Positions 54,013 through 64,000 of a stretch of 64,000 nucleotides of DNA are shown here, piece by piece; within the stretch, counting starts at the first letter, position 1; each line of letters begins with the position of its first letter. The translations under genes were made by a program, and so were the position numbers. A model generated the notes under the pieces. It saw only the letters and a program-made list of their open reading frames with translations, ran no database searches and was not told where the DNA came from. Location of the stretch: positions 8,657,501-8,721,500 of the forward strand of contig CM076949.1 in assembly GCA_039566865.1 (NCBI GenBank), read 5' to 3'. This DNA comes from Aurelia coerulea (lineage: Eukaryota > Cnidaria > Scyphozoa > Semaeostomeae > Ulmaridae).

Positions 54013-55519
54013 TGCTGCACAGCTCCCCTACAAACTCAAAAATCTTGCTTCTGTCTACAAAACGTCGAGCAACGGTGATGTAACTTCCATGGAAAATGTT
54101 TGCGCACGGTCTCTGTTCTGAATCAACATATCCTATTTCGATAGCTTGTCTCTATTGTCTGCTTGTCTTCTTGGAAGTGTTTACAGTTTTAGTTTCACTC
54201 TTATCAGAAACTTGCAAGGATCAGAGCAAAGTTCCAATGCACATGACCTCTGCCTCTGTTGAAAAGTAGGTTGATCTTGTGACTTGTGACCACATAAGAA
54301 AAACCGATACCACATTCCATTGGGCAACAGAGAAGGGTGTTGCCATAAGCAAAGGGGATGAACAGGAACAGTTTCTGAGAAAACACGTCATCAGCTTGAT
54401 TTAGATTACGGTAACACATAAATGTTTTTTCCAAACGGCCATCTATACATTCGCATTTAGAGTTTGACGAGCAACAGACCAGAACATCTGGACAGAGTAA
54501 CAGGAAACTGAAGGTAGATAATATCTTTCAATTTTCATCGACACTCTAGCTATGTTCCGTTTGAATGTAAAGCAAGCTTCGGACGCAAATGCCATCATGT
54601 TATATTTTCACGCAAACTTGTAGGAAGTTCAGTTTAATGCACTTAAAACTATCATAGATGGTTTGATGAGATGAACAAGGGCAGATTTTGTAATACAATA
54701 GCAACAGTTGTGTTTAAGTGACACTTCAATTCGAAGAGATTAGCGACTGCAGACAAAGGAAATTCTCTCAACCAGTAATTCAAAACAAGCAAAGTAGCAA
54801 AAGTTTCCCCGAAACTAGTAGGGTAAACTCTCTCCTTGTGCAAGCGAAAGGTGGTTTTTAAGAGAAGTTATTTGCTTATAACGAGAGAAAAAGGGTAAAT
54901 CTAAAGTTTTATATGGCGGATTTTGTTTATTTGATTCAGGAGCCGTTTTATAATCGTTTCATTTATGCCCTAAATACGCAAGAATTTCAATACCTTCTTC
55001 TCGTCTTCTTCCTTCTCTCTTCCTTTTCCAAATTTCTCATTTCCTTCTAATTTTGAGGCTCTGGTACCCAAGGTATGGATGGACGTATTCAGTTAGATTT
55101 TAGAATTCACTTGACTGAAATCGGCCCCTCCATTCTGAATTCATCAAGTAATATGTTTGGAAGGCCCTTAAAAGGACAAAAGTGATGACCAAATTAATAT
55201 TTCTTCCTCCAAGCAATGTCTTGAATACGCATGTAACCCTTTCAGAGAATTTACAACTTGAAAGGGCCTCGTAGAGCGTTTTACAAATAGATAGCAATAG
55301 TTATTTACGATTTAACACGCTATAGAATGATTGGCTTTTGGCGTAGCTGTCTTTAAACAGAACAGAACAGAACAGAGTGTCCAGAATCACTTTGGAATTC
55401 GTTCACAATGATGAATTATTTAGCAAATCATTATCTAATGCCATGTAAACATCAACGTAAATTGTAAAATGCGATGACAGATCTGATAATCTCCTAACAA
55501 ACCGGACTTCAAACCAACC
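54013..55519. other. DNase II upstream region
   Basis: 5' flank of the gene, which should hold its promoter. It has no distinct TATA-box or CpG-rich block that I can point to, and no repeat boundary. The open frame at 54204-54434 is not recognised. A short (AACAG)n run lies at 55360-55377. Confidence 0.4.
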
Positions 55520-55994
55520 ACGTGGGGGGAGGGGGTACTTCACTTTCGGGTCAGACGGGGATGTGCGCCAGTTTTTGGTAGTTTTTGGCCTGAATAGTCT
55601 GGGATTGGGATACACTTTCACTGCAAAATTTTCTGTGATCGGGGTATGCTTTCCTTTGGAATTTTTTAGGATTCGGGTTGACTGTTACACTAAAAATTCT
55701 GGTAATGTGTGTTGAATGTCCCCATTGATTCAGAACAGATTTGTTCTGCTTGTGAACATAACTGAGAGGAAATCCTTTTGTTCGTCTTGAAATTGAAGGC
55801 CCTTTGACGTTGAATTGTTCTTTGTTATTATTACTTCTTCAAAATTCTGGGATTGCGTATCAATATCTGAACTATATTTTGGGATAGGGTATCAATATCT
55901 GACCAAACTCCTGGGATTGGGTCATAACAGAAATCCTGCCGATGCACACCCCTCTATGAATTTATAGTGAAGTACCCCCCCCCCCCCTCCTGGA
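55520..55994. mobile_element. Foldback with G-run/C-run ends
   Basis: GGGGGGAGGGGGTACTTCAC at the left is mirrored by GTGAAGTACCCCCC at the right. The flanks ACCAACC (55513-55519) and ACCCAACC suggest a roughly 8-bp duplication. Internal TTCTGGGATTGGG(A)TA repeats occur in both orientations. It is akin to 33131-33426. Confidence 0.6.
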
Positions 55995-56340
55995 ACCCAA
56001 CCTACATTCATGATATTCTAAACACATTTTGACTAAGGAAGGTTACTTCATTGGTGGGGGAAATGGGTATTCCAGCTTTCCCATTTGCAATTTCAATAAT
56101 AATTTCTCTTTAATCCTGTCTCTTTCCCTTCCCATTCTGCGTCTTCCTCGTCTCCTCGTTCCTTTCTTCCTTTCCTTTTTTCCTTTTTTTCTTCTTTCCT
56201 TCCTTCCTCGTTTCCATCCTATTTTCTTTCTTTATTCAAGCTTTCCTTGAATGTTGTCAAGACACAGGCCATGATCTTAGGATGCTCGCAGAAATTGAGG
56301 AAAATTGATACCGATACCGATTCAACGGTACCGAGACAAC
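55995..56340. other. Spacer with pyrimidine-rich tract
   Basis: A C/T-rich strand run at 56110-56240 (TTCCTTTT type) and CCGATACCGATTC repeats near 56306-56335. No gene is seen. Confidence 0.5.
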
Positions 56341-56354
56341 GGTACCGATTCCTC

Positions 56355-57235
56355 ATTTTCAAGTAAATGGAAATGATATTGATCTTGTGAAGGAAACTAA
56401 GTACCTTGGTCTTATAATTGATGATAGCTAATCTAAAATGGGAGAACCATGTTAAATGTACACAGAAGAAGATATCTAGAGCTATAGAACTTTTAAAATA
56501 TTCTTTTTATAAGTCTTCTAAACATACATGTATATAAAGGTAAAAACCTACTAACAAAGTTTAAGAAGAATAACAAAAATAAACGAGAATAATAGAAACT
56601 AAACAAACACTGGTAAAGGTAACCAATTTACAACGGGGGTGCAAAAATTAGCTTTTCCGATAGAATTTTTGACAGGTTGTATAAATACGAAATTATTTCT
56701 TTCATGACAACCGACCCCTTGAGTATATGCGAAGCGAAACACTACATGCAAGAGAACATGTATCTTAGTATTGTATAACCGCTCTTCAGTTATTGTTGCT
56801 CTGTTTGGGGATGTTGTGGGGCAATCAAATTGAAAAAATTGCAGGAATTACAGAACAGAGCTGCCAGAATTGTTACAAGTAGCCCTTTTGACACTCCAGC
56901 TGATCGTGATCTGTTGCAGCGGTTTGGTATGTCGTCAATTGATAAGCTGATTAATCGAGAAGCATGTACGATGGTTTATAAATCATAAAGTGACCTCGCA
57001 CCTGAAAACCTAGGTAATGTTTTCTCAAGGTTGTCTGATGTTCATACCAGGGTTTTTCGCAATGCCAAATGCAATCTTGCTGTACCAAAAATGAGAATAG
57101 GTTATGACCAAACTTCATTTACTTTTATGGAACCGACACATAGAACAAACTCGACTCGGAAACGAAATTAGCCCCTTATATCCAGTTTTTCAAAACGAAA
57201 CTAAAAGCTTTGCATTAATAATATTCAAGGAGAGC
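56355..57235 (+). pseudogene. LINE 6: decayed RT C-terminal region
   Basis: In broken plus frames: ETKYLGLIIDDS near 56395, then CCSVWGCCGAIKLKKLQELQ, NRAARIVTSSPFDTPADRDL and FGMSSIDKLINREACTMVY (about 56795-56985), and later SRLSDVHTRVFRNAKCNLAV. LQxLQNRAARIVT is typical of the domain after RT in CR1/L2/RTE-like LINEs. It has many stops. Confidence 0.75.
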
Positions 57236-57275
57236 TGATATGCATCGAAAGTATAATCTTTCTTTTTCTTTTTAA

Positions 57276-58148
57276 CCCTAATCCTACCGGGCTTTTTTTG
57301 ATCTAACATAGCCGGGGGGGGGGTGCTTTCCACCCCCCCTCTATAAATAGCCGTAGACTAATGGGAAATCATTGAAACTTGGCAAGGGCGTAGTCCTAGC
57401 TATTCTTAGCCGATTGGTAGTTTTGGGCGTGGCCACCTCATTAGGTGACGTCACTATGACGTCATAATGCCGGAAAATGTCAAAATATATGGCTTTCCGG
57501 CTTATTTGTTCTAAAAACGGAATAAAGGTAATCTGAATGACTTTTTCCATTCTTATTTGGTGTATTAATCATTTCCAATTCAAATATGATGCAAATGAGT
57601 GTTTTTAGACTGTTATTTTGGAAGAAAATGACAAAAATTGATGACGTCATAACTAAAAACTGTGTTTTTCTGCCAAAAATTGATAATAATTAGCTCAAAA
57701 TGCTTTTAAAGTATTGCATAACGCAATTCTATGCATTTTTAACAAAATATATCGGAAAAAACTTCAAAATTTGCCAAAATGACCCAAAATGGCAGCCAGA
57801 GTGACGTCATCATTTAAGAATGCTGACGTCAGCAAAATCCATTGTTATTGACAACAATAGAAAGCTAATTGTTTGCTGATTCTTTTAAAGTACAATAGTC
57901 AACGTTTGGAACTAATTCTGGGAGTAAAAATATCAAAATCATTAATTTTTCTAATACCTTGCTCCAAATATGGTAGTGTCATCTGTCACGTGACACCTAT
58001 TGTTCAAAAATTTAATTGTCAAAATGTAGCTAATAGATAATTAGTAATTGTCAGAGAGTTTGAGGGTCATAGCTTTTGTCGTTAAAGAATGCTCTGCAAA
58101 AAACCGACAGGGGGGGGTGGAAAACACCCCCCCCCGGTAGGATTAGGG
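57276..58148. mobile_element. TTAA-flanked TIR element with five CRE sites
   Basis: TTAA on both sides (57272-57275 and 58149-58152) and inverted CCCTAATCCTACCGG ends fit a non-autonomous piggyBac or Kolobok-type element. Long G/C runs and a CCACCCCCC inverted pair lie inside the ends. It contains five perfect TGACGTCA octamers and no ORF. Confidence 0.78.
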
Positions 58149-59280
58149 TTAAAGCTTAGTTATTGAATAGGAAAGTTGTAAATTGGTTTACATATCTTCA
58201 ACACTTTCAGGTCCATTATCTATTCATTTTTCATTTATTTTTTGCTAGGGCAATTGGAAAGCAGTTGTTTAAATTATTACTATACTGAATTGTATCTCAG
58301 GGTAAATATGTTTAAAATGAAATAAAATGAAAATTAATACAAATCAGCTTGCTATATTTTATCCCCATTTCTTCCTTAAAGACAAACGAGCATCCTGCGA
58401 AGTTGCTTCACAGCTTCACGCACTTTTAGACCAGGCTATGAATGAGGTACGGGCTATTTCTAAGAGGAGAAATTTAGATGGGTATTTGAGATACCTATGA
58501 ACCTGGGCATCTTGGAACATGATGGTGATCAGCGATCTGTTGGGGTTTAGGGGATTAAATTGGGGATTAAAGTTTTACCACTCTGAGCAAGCACCTCTGC
58601 GGAGGAGAAACAAGGTTTTCCTTTTAAACGACGCACGGGCTGGCTTAGATCGGACCAAATTAAGCTCAAAACCACTTTATAAAAAAGTTAAGATGCTGAA
58701 GGATAATTCATCAAAAGAAATGTCATCTTCCACTCTACCAGCAATTCTTCAATGTCTTCTGGAAATGCGCTCTCAGTCCACTTGATTTCAAATGTTCTTT
58801 CCTATCCATGCTGAAATATATGGGGTACCATATAAGCATTCTTTGGTCTGAGAGGTTCCTGATTCTCGTGATAACATTTGCACGTAAAGTATGCAGTCGC
58901 AAAGATTATTGGTATGCAGGAAGCAACGATGTATCTACTGCTTTGTTTTCAATGAGGTTTTCTGTCTGACAAACTTCTTACAAGCGATATTCACATTATT
59001 GAGGCCCCCTAAGGGATCTCGGGCTCCGAGTCTCCAGGGCATATTTCTATGGGCTCCGGGCTCCCAAAGGCAAAATTGCCGTGCTCCAGGGCTCCATTGC
59101 ATACTTTTCAGGGCTCCAGGGCTCCACTTTTTAAAATTAATGAAAACATGATTTTGTCAGTTTTAGCAAGCCGCGTAGTGCCAGACTGCACTCGTTGTTT
59201 CTTGAGCGAGAAAGTGCAGTTTGTGGTTTAAACTGGATATGCGCAACTAAAGCTGATAACAAGCACAAGTCCCCTAGAAA

Positions 59281-59840
59281 ATACCGGATGTCTCAAAAAT
59301 GTATACAAATTTGGTTGACTCCGAATTTAGCTTTAACCAATGGCTAATCACTCTCAAAATGTTTCTCGATAGTTACCTTGAACATAGATAACCTCGTTTG
59401 TTGGCATTGGTGCTTCTTGAAAGCTCAAATTTGGGTGCACTTGCAAACCAAAGCTTTGGCCTTTTGGCCTCAGCAAATTCTTGAAGCACATCGAAATTAA
59501 TCCCAATGGGTGGCGGGGGGGGGGGGGGAGTGACTTCTGGAAAACTGAATAACACAAGATCCAACATTGTTCAAATGTCATCAAGGCTATCGTTGATTTA
59601 TACGCTGTGCCTTAAGAAATTGCCTAGGCCAAAAGGCTAAAGCTCTGGTTTGAAGAGAGAGGCAAATTTGAGCTTTCAAGATTAACTTGTCTGCTCTCAA
59701 AGCACCAATACCAACAAACAAGGTATCTATATTCAAGTTAACTATCAAGAAACATCTTTAGAGTGATTATACATTGATTAAAGCTCAATTCACAGCGCTG
59801 GATTCAATCAAATCCGTATACATTGTTTGGGACACCCGGT
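59281..59840. mobile_element. Foldback, ACCGGRTGTCYCA ends
   Basis: The two arms of about 260 bp are inverted copies (ATGTATAC, TTTCTYGATAGTTA, CTTGAAAGCTCAAATTTG). It is the same family as the element broken by Gypsy C at 26700-26831 / 35657-35790. Confidence 0.85.
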
Positions 59841-60059
59841 ACTTTGGGTTATCTTGGTATTGTTTGGAGAGCTTTTGGGGTTAATGCATCTTGTGAAAAA
59901 CGGGAAGACCACTCTATCGATGAAGGCATCTTTCATCTGCTGAAACCAATAAGTTCCTTCATACAACTGTAAGAGAAGCTCAAGAGTAGTCAAGTTTTCG
60001 CGGGCAACTATGTGGTCCACAATAAGGCACGATGTCTTCTCAATTAGCTCATTTATAAG

Positions 60060-60369
60060 ACTATTAAAGCATCCATTTTAGCACTGTTAATTATGGAATC
60101 AGGGGATGCCTTCTATGCTAAAATAAAAGATATCTCTTTGAAAAATTTTGCTCACGCTCTGACTTATAGAATGACTGCCACTGTCACAAAATTATAAAAG
60201 TTTTCTTATCGCTTATGGTAAGTATGATATTGGGAGATGCATTCTGAGCCAAAGTAAAGGGCTTGGTCCCAAAAATTTTCCTGTGGGCAAAACCTCATGT
60301 CAATGCCCCTTACTTAATTTACCCTGGCCACGCCACTCCCTTGAAGGTCTGAAAGTAGATCGTTTGCGA
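60060..60369. repeat. Dispersed GATATTGGGAG repeat segment
   Basis: Diverged copy of the 121-bp-unit repeat (unit near 60213), ending TGGCCACGCCACT at about 60340. Confidence 0.6.
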
Positions 60370-60785
60370 CAGTGGCGTGGCCACGGAGGGGTAAGGGGGG
60401 GCAATTGCCCCCCACTTTTGTCAAAAGAAGGTCCTCGAGATTCCTCTAAAACCGAGGAGAAAATAGCTGGGTATAGGTTGGGTAAGAAATAAGAATTTTC
60501 TGAGAAAGTAAAATCTTCCATTTTAGCACTGGCAAGCATGATATTGGGAGATGCATTCTAAGCCAAAGTAAAAGATTTTTTTCAAAAATTTTCCTCGTGC
60601 TCTGATTCGTAGGATAACTGTTCACAAAACTATCAAGGTTTTCTTGTCGCTAATGGCAAGCATGATATTGGGAGATGCATTCTAAGCCAAAGTAAAGGGC
60701 GTGACCCCAAAAATTTTCCTGGGGGCTCTGCCCCCAGACCCCTCGTTTCATCCCCCCCACTTAATTTACCCTGGCCACGCCACTG
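60370..60785. mobile_element. hAT MITE, CAGTGGCGTGGCCA ends
   Basis: The 416-bp element has inverted CAGTGGCGTGGCCA ends and an 8-bp duplication with one mismatch, GTTTGCGA (60362-60369) and GTTTGTGA (60786-60793). Two internal GGCAAGCATGATATTGGGAG units lie at 60532 and 60656. Confidence 0.82.
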
Positions 60786-62812
60786 GTTTGTGAATATAAA
60801 TCTCCTTGCAACATTATCTGTTTGTCAATTTTCACTGCAAGTTCTGATCTTTTTTACCACAGGGAAGAAATACGCTCTGGCGCAATGAGCTACAAATATT
60901 TTTCAGAAAAAAGGATAAAATTCCTAGCGCATAAGGATTGAAATTCTAACTGAAAGATTTCCAATCATAAGTAAATGGCCAGATTTCCAGAAACAATGTC
61001 TCGAAGGAACCTGAAAACTTCAAAAATTCATTTTAAAGTTGATGTTTAGATCTACTAACAAGCTCAAATAGTTTCACACCTTATTCATATAGTTTTCGTA
61101 CTTAAATGTTGTCCGTTTTTTGCTTGGCCTTCACAAATAAAATTGTTTGAGATAAAGGGCTCCACATGGAGAAAGCGATGGGCTCCAGTGCTCCACTATG
61201 GAAATCTTTTGGGCTCCGGGCTCCATGCTGTCAAAATGATGGGCTCCAGTGCTCCAGGGACCCCCCCTTTGGGGGCCTCATTATTCTAACAACATCTATA
61301 TCAAATTTAAGCGCATTTAGCAAGTTCTTCTATTACTCTTTCTTTGATAAGCAATGAGATGACCCAAGGGCTGATAAATTTTTAACAACCCCGCTCATAC
61401 ATGCTAATTCGCAATTTCGAAGAAAAGGAAGATGTAATCGTCGCCAGTAAATGCTTGGAGTCCTACTAACATGAAAGTTCCTAAAAACTTTACCAAGTAG
61501 ATATGAACGTGTAGATACAGTCACAGACACATACCAAGAGCACCCTGTCAAATCAAGTAAAAGAATTAAGAGGAGTTGTTTTGGCAGGATAATTGGTCAG
61601 TCAGCTAAATCAAAAAGGGCTTTTAAAAATGGAGAAAACGAGAGTCAACTGACAAATTTGAATTTCGAAACGATCTCTATAAATCGTCAATAAACCCTCA
61701 ATATATTCTTTGTTGCACAGAAATATTTTCCTAACCATTGCTCTAAAATATGTCGAATGCACAAATGCTGACTACCAACGAAGAAGAAAACATACTTTTG
61801 CATTGCCTTCATGCTCTGGAGAAGAAGCCAAAGGAAACCATCAAGTCACAATCAGCGGATATACGATACACATCTTGGTGATAGTTTTGTCAAATTTCAA
61901 AAAGAGAGAAATGTGAACTTGGCTTTTGAACTAGGATTCCACAGAAAAGGAGTCACACTCTAATGATATATCGATGCCTGAGTGTCAAAAGAAATGTTTA
62001 CCTGGATCGCAAGGATTTACAGGCAACGATTACATTTCTTCCTTTTCTTCAAAATCGCTAAGTAGCATGTTGGAAAGTGGTTGTTGGAAATTAAAAGTAA
62101 ATCTGTGTTTTTACTGCTCTTTTGGCTCATCTTGTTGCGCATCAAAGAAAGAGAAATAGAAGAACTTGCTAAATGTGCTTAAATTTGATATAGATGTTGT
62201 CAGAATAATGTGAATATCGCTTGTAAAGCCTTTCGGCAGAAAGTACCTCATTGAAAACAAAGTAGCAGATACCAATAATCCTGCATGCCAATAATCTTTG
62301 CGACTGCACACTTTACGTGCAAATGTTATTGCGAGAATCAGGAACCTCTCAGACCAAAGAATGTACCCGATGATATATCATATGGTACCCGATGATATAT
62401 GGATGGGAAAGAACATTTAAAAATCAAGTGGACTGAGAGCGCATTCCCAGAAGACATTGAACAATTGCTGGTAGAGTGGAAGATGACATTTTCTTTGATG
62501 ATTGTGACGAAAATGGCGACAATAGTGACATGGAGTATCAGGGATACTTTCGTTTAAATTATTACATAGTATTTGGTATGTTGACCATGGTGCAGGTACT
62601 TCCAAGTAAATCATAGAAGTGATGCCAATCTCATTTTCCTCTTTTCGTAGCACAATTGGCCATTTATTGATAGTTACCATATTAGGAAAAGGGTAATGTC
62701 ATGTCACGTGACCATTGTTTGGAGAAGCTTCTAATTATCCTTCAGCATCTAACTTTTTTATATAGTGGTTTTGAGCTTAATTTGGTCCGATCTAATTTGG
62801 TGTATCATTTAA

Positions 62813-63402
62813 CCCTATAGTGGTTGGGCTATCTGACACGTCCTATTTTGGTTGGGGGGGGGCAAAAAAGCCCCCCTACCTAACTCTTGACTGGAAATAG
62901 ATAGAGCAACCAAATTTGGTGTACTAATAGCCCTAGGCATGTACTTTACGAAAATATAAAAATTAACCTAAAATTTGCCGTCATTATTGCTTACGTCAGC
63001 ATTTTTCTTTGTGTGGTCAAGAAAAGTGGCAAAATCGGTAAAAATCAGGAAAAATGCGATAAAATTTAATTTGGAGCACTATTTCCATCCAAACATGACA
63101 ATTATGATAGAATACATCAAATAGCACTACCCTGCAAAATATCTTTGCAAAATTTTGCAATTTTGCTACTTTCTTCGCGAAAATTAACATTTGAGAAATG
63201 ACGATTTTGACAGAGTCAGTTCCAGAAAATTGTCTCCCTCCCCCTCATTTGTCAAAATATTTCTATGAAACTTCTTCAGTCACTGCACAATAAGTATAAG
63301 CAAAAAGTCAGAAAGTTTCAGGGTCATAATTGTTATCCTAACAGAGTTATAACAAAAAGTCTACTAGGGGGGCAAATTTGCCCCCCCCCAACCAAAATAG
63401 GG
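62813..63402. mobile_element. TTAA-flanked TIR element (590 bp)
   Basis: TTAA at 62809-62812 and 63403-63406. Ends are CCCTAT and inverted CCCTATTTTGGTTGGGGGGG (the left copy of the longer motif is at 62841-62870). G/C runs inside the ends resemble those of 57276-58148. Non-coding. Confidence 0.7.
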
Positions 63403-63607
63403 TTAAAAAGAAAACCTTGTTTCTCCTCCGCAGAGGTGCTTGCTCAGAGTGGTCAAGCTTTAACCCCCGTTTAATCCCCTAAACCCCAACAGATCGTTGA
63501 TCACCATCACTTTCCAAGATGCCCAGGGTCATAGGTACCTCAAAATATCAATCTAAATTTCTCCGCTTAGAAGTGACCCGTACCTCATTCTTAGCTGGTC
63601 TATTTGT

Positions 63608-64000
63608 CCATCTCTGCTAGTAGGGACATTGGCATGGCTGGTGGGGAATTCTCGGTATGTTAAAAGATGCTCAGTACCCCTTTGTGAGTTAAAATATCAT
63701 CCCGGGGGGCATAAAACTACCCTTCGAGTTTCATCCTTTATAGAGGACAACGTTTGCTAACGCATGCAAATGCCATTACGTTGAAGCAGGAAAGAAGTAA
63801 GATCTGATTTTGATCATCATTTTCAGTTGTTTTGAGGGCCTTAAGGTGGCCTTAAAGGGGAATTTTCCTAAAAATTCCTCACAATTCTAAACAGGGTTGC
63901 TGATTCTATCCAGGTAAATTTTAAAATGTAACTGAGCAAGATCGTCATTCCAAAAGGAATAGTAGAATTGTTTCATTCATTCTCCTGATAGAACCTTTAT
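63608..64000. other. Right edge, nothing recognised
   Basis: Non-coding sequence to the window edge. No feature was recognised. Confidence 0.4.

Larger units (their letters stand above)
59001..61279. mobile_element. TIR element, GAGGCCCCCWAAGGG ends, 6-bp TSD
   Basis: ATTATT at 58995-59000 and 61280-61285 flanks GAGGCCCCCTAAGGG and inverted GAGGCCCCCAAAGGG ends. Repeated GGGCTCC(A/G)GGGCTCC motifs occur near both ends (59020-59130 and 61150-61260), like subterminal binding sites. It contains the foldback 59281-59840 and the hAT MITE 60370-60785. No transposase is seen. Confidence 0.8.
58430..63607. mobile_element. Large inverted duplication/foldback, both arms invaded
   Basis: Left arm sequence from 58430 (GAATGAGGTACGGG) is mirrored at 63600. 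Further pairs are TCTGCGGAGGAGAAAC (58597 and 63430), TTGGTCTGAGAGGTTCCTGA (58843 and 62350) and CTATATCAAATTTAAGCGCA (61298 and 62180). The axis is near 61740. The left arm holds the 59001-61279 element and the right arm the 62813-63402 element. Net arms are about 1 kb. Open frames here (for example 58519-58785) are not recognised. Confidence 0.78.

Noticed and set aside
54204..54434. Minus-strand ORF just upstream of DNase II exon 1
   Set aside because: 76 codons, no recognised domain, no splice partner. It probably arises by chance in the 5' flank.
58519..58785. Plus ORF MMVISDLLGFRG as a gene
   Set aside because: It lies in a foldback arm whose mirror copy has several frame breaks, and no domain was recognised.

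Overview
This window is repeat-packed eukaryotic DNA, probably from a marine invertebrate. An anthozoan cnidarian (coral or anemone) is my best guess, but nothing in the window names the species. The evidence is AT-rich sequence, spliced coding exons, animal-type Ty3/Gypsy and CR1/L2-like retroelements, a piggyBac transposon and many long foldback elements. I saw no prokaryotic operons, rRNA, tRNA or CRISPR arrays.

One host gene can be assembled. It is a deoxyribonuclease II (lysosomal acid DNase) gene on the minus strand, running from an ATG at 54012 to a probable stop near 356. Its exons are 53903-54012, 53126-53382, 23808-24110, 5456-5805 and probably 356-445. Splice sites and phases agree at the first three junctions, and the product would be about 369 aa, the normal size for the family. 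Coding sequence is about 1.1 kb of a 53.7 kb locus; the 18 kb and 29 kb introns are almost entirely nested transposons.

Layout: 0.5-5.3 kb holds small TIR and foldback elements and a LINE 3' fragment. 5.99-15.83 kb is Gypsy A, split by a younger Gypsy B (9172-14167) with identical LTRs. 15.83-22.35 kb is a TIR element split by a complete piggyBac (16431-21731). 24.2-26.7 kb is a foldback carrying a CR1-like LINE and a hAT MITE. 26.8-35.7 kb is Gypsy C with five nested insertions. 35.8-42.4 kb holds LINEs and a Harbinger-like element. 42.75-43.53 kb is a 231-bp satellite. 43.5-52.9 kb holds hAT, MULE-like and giant palindromic elements. 54-64 kb, upstream of the gene, holds more foldbacks, TTAA elements and a decayed LINE.

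The most interesting biology is in Gypsy A and B. Both carry, 2 nt inside the 5' LTR, a 13-nt primer-binding site that is a perfect complement of a site inside their own LTR, 28 nt downstream of a TATA-like box. The 13-mers differ between the elements but pair within each one. This is the arrangement expected for Tf1-type self-primed reverse transcription. Both also separate gag from pol by a single in-frame UGA in the same context (CAA UGA CUA), which suggests stop-codon readthrough. Gypsy C in the same window instead has a conventional tRNA-Ser-like primer site.
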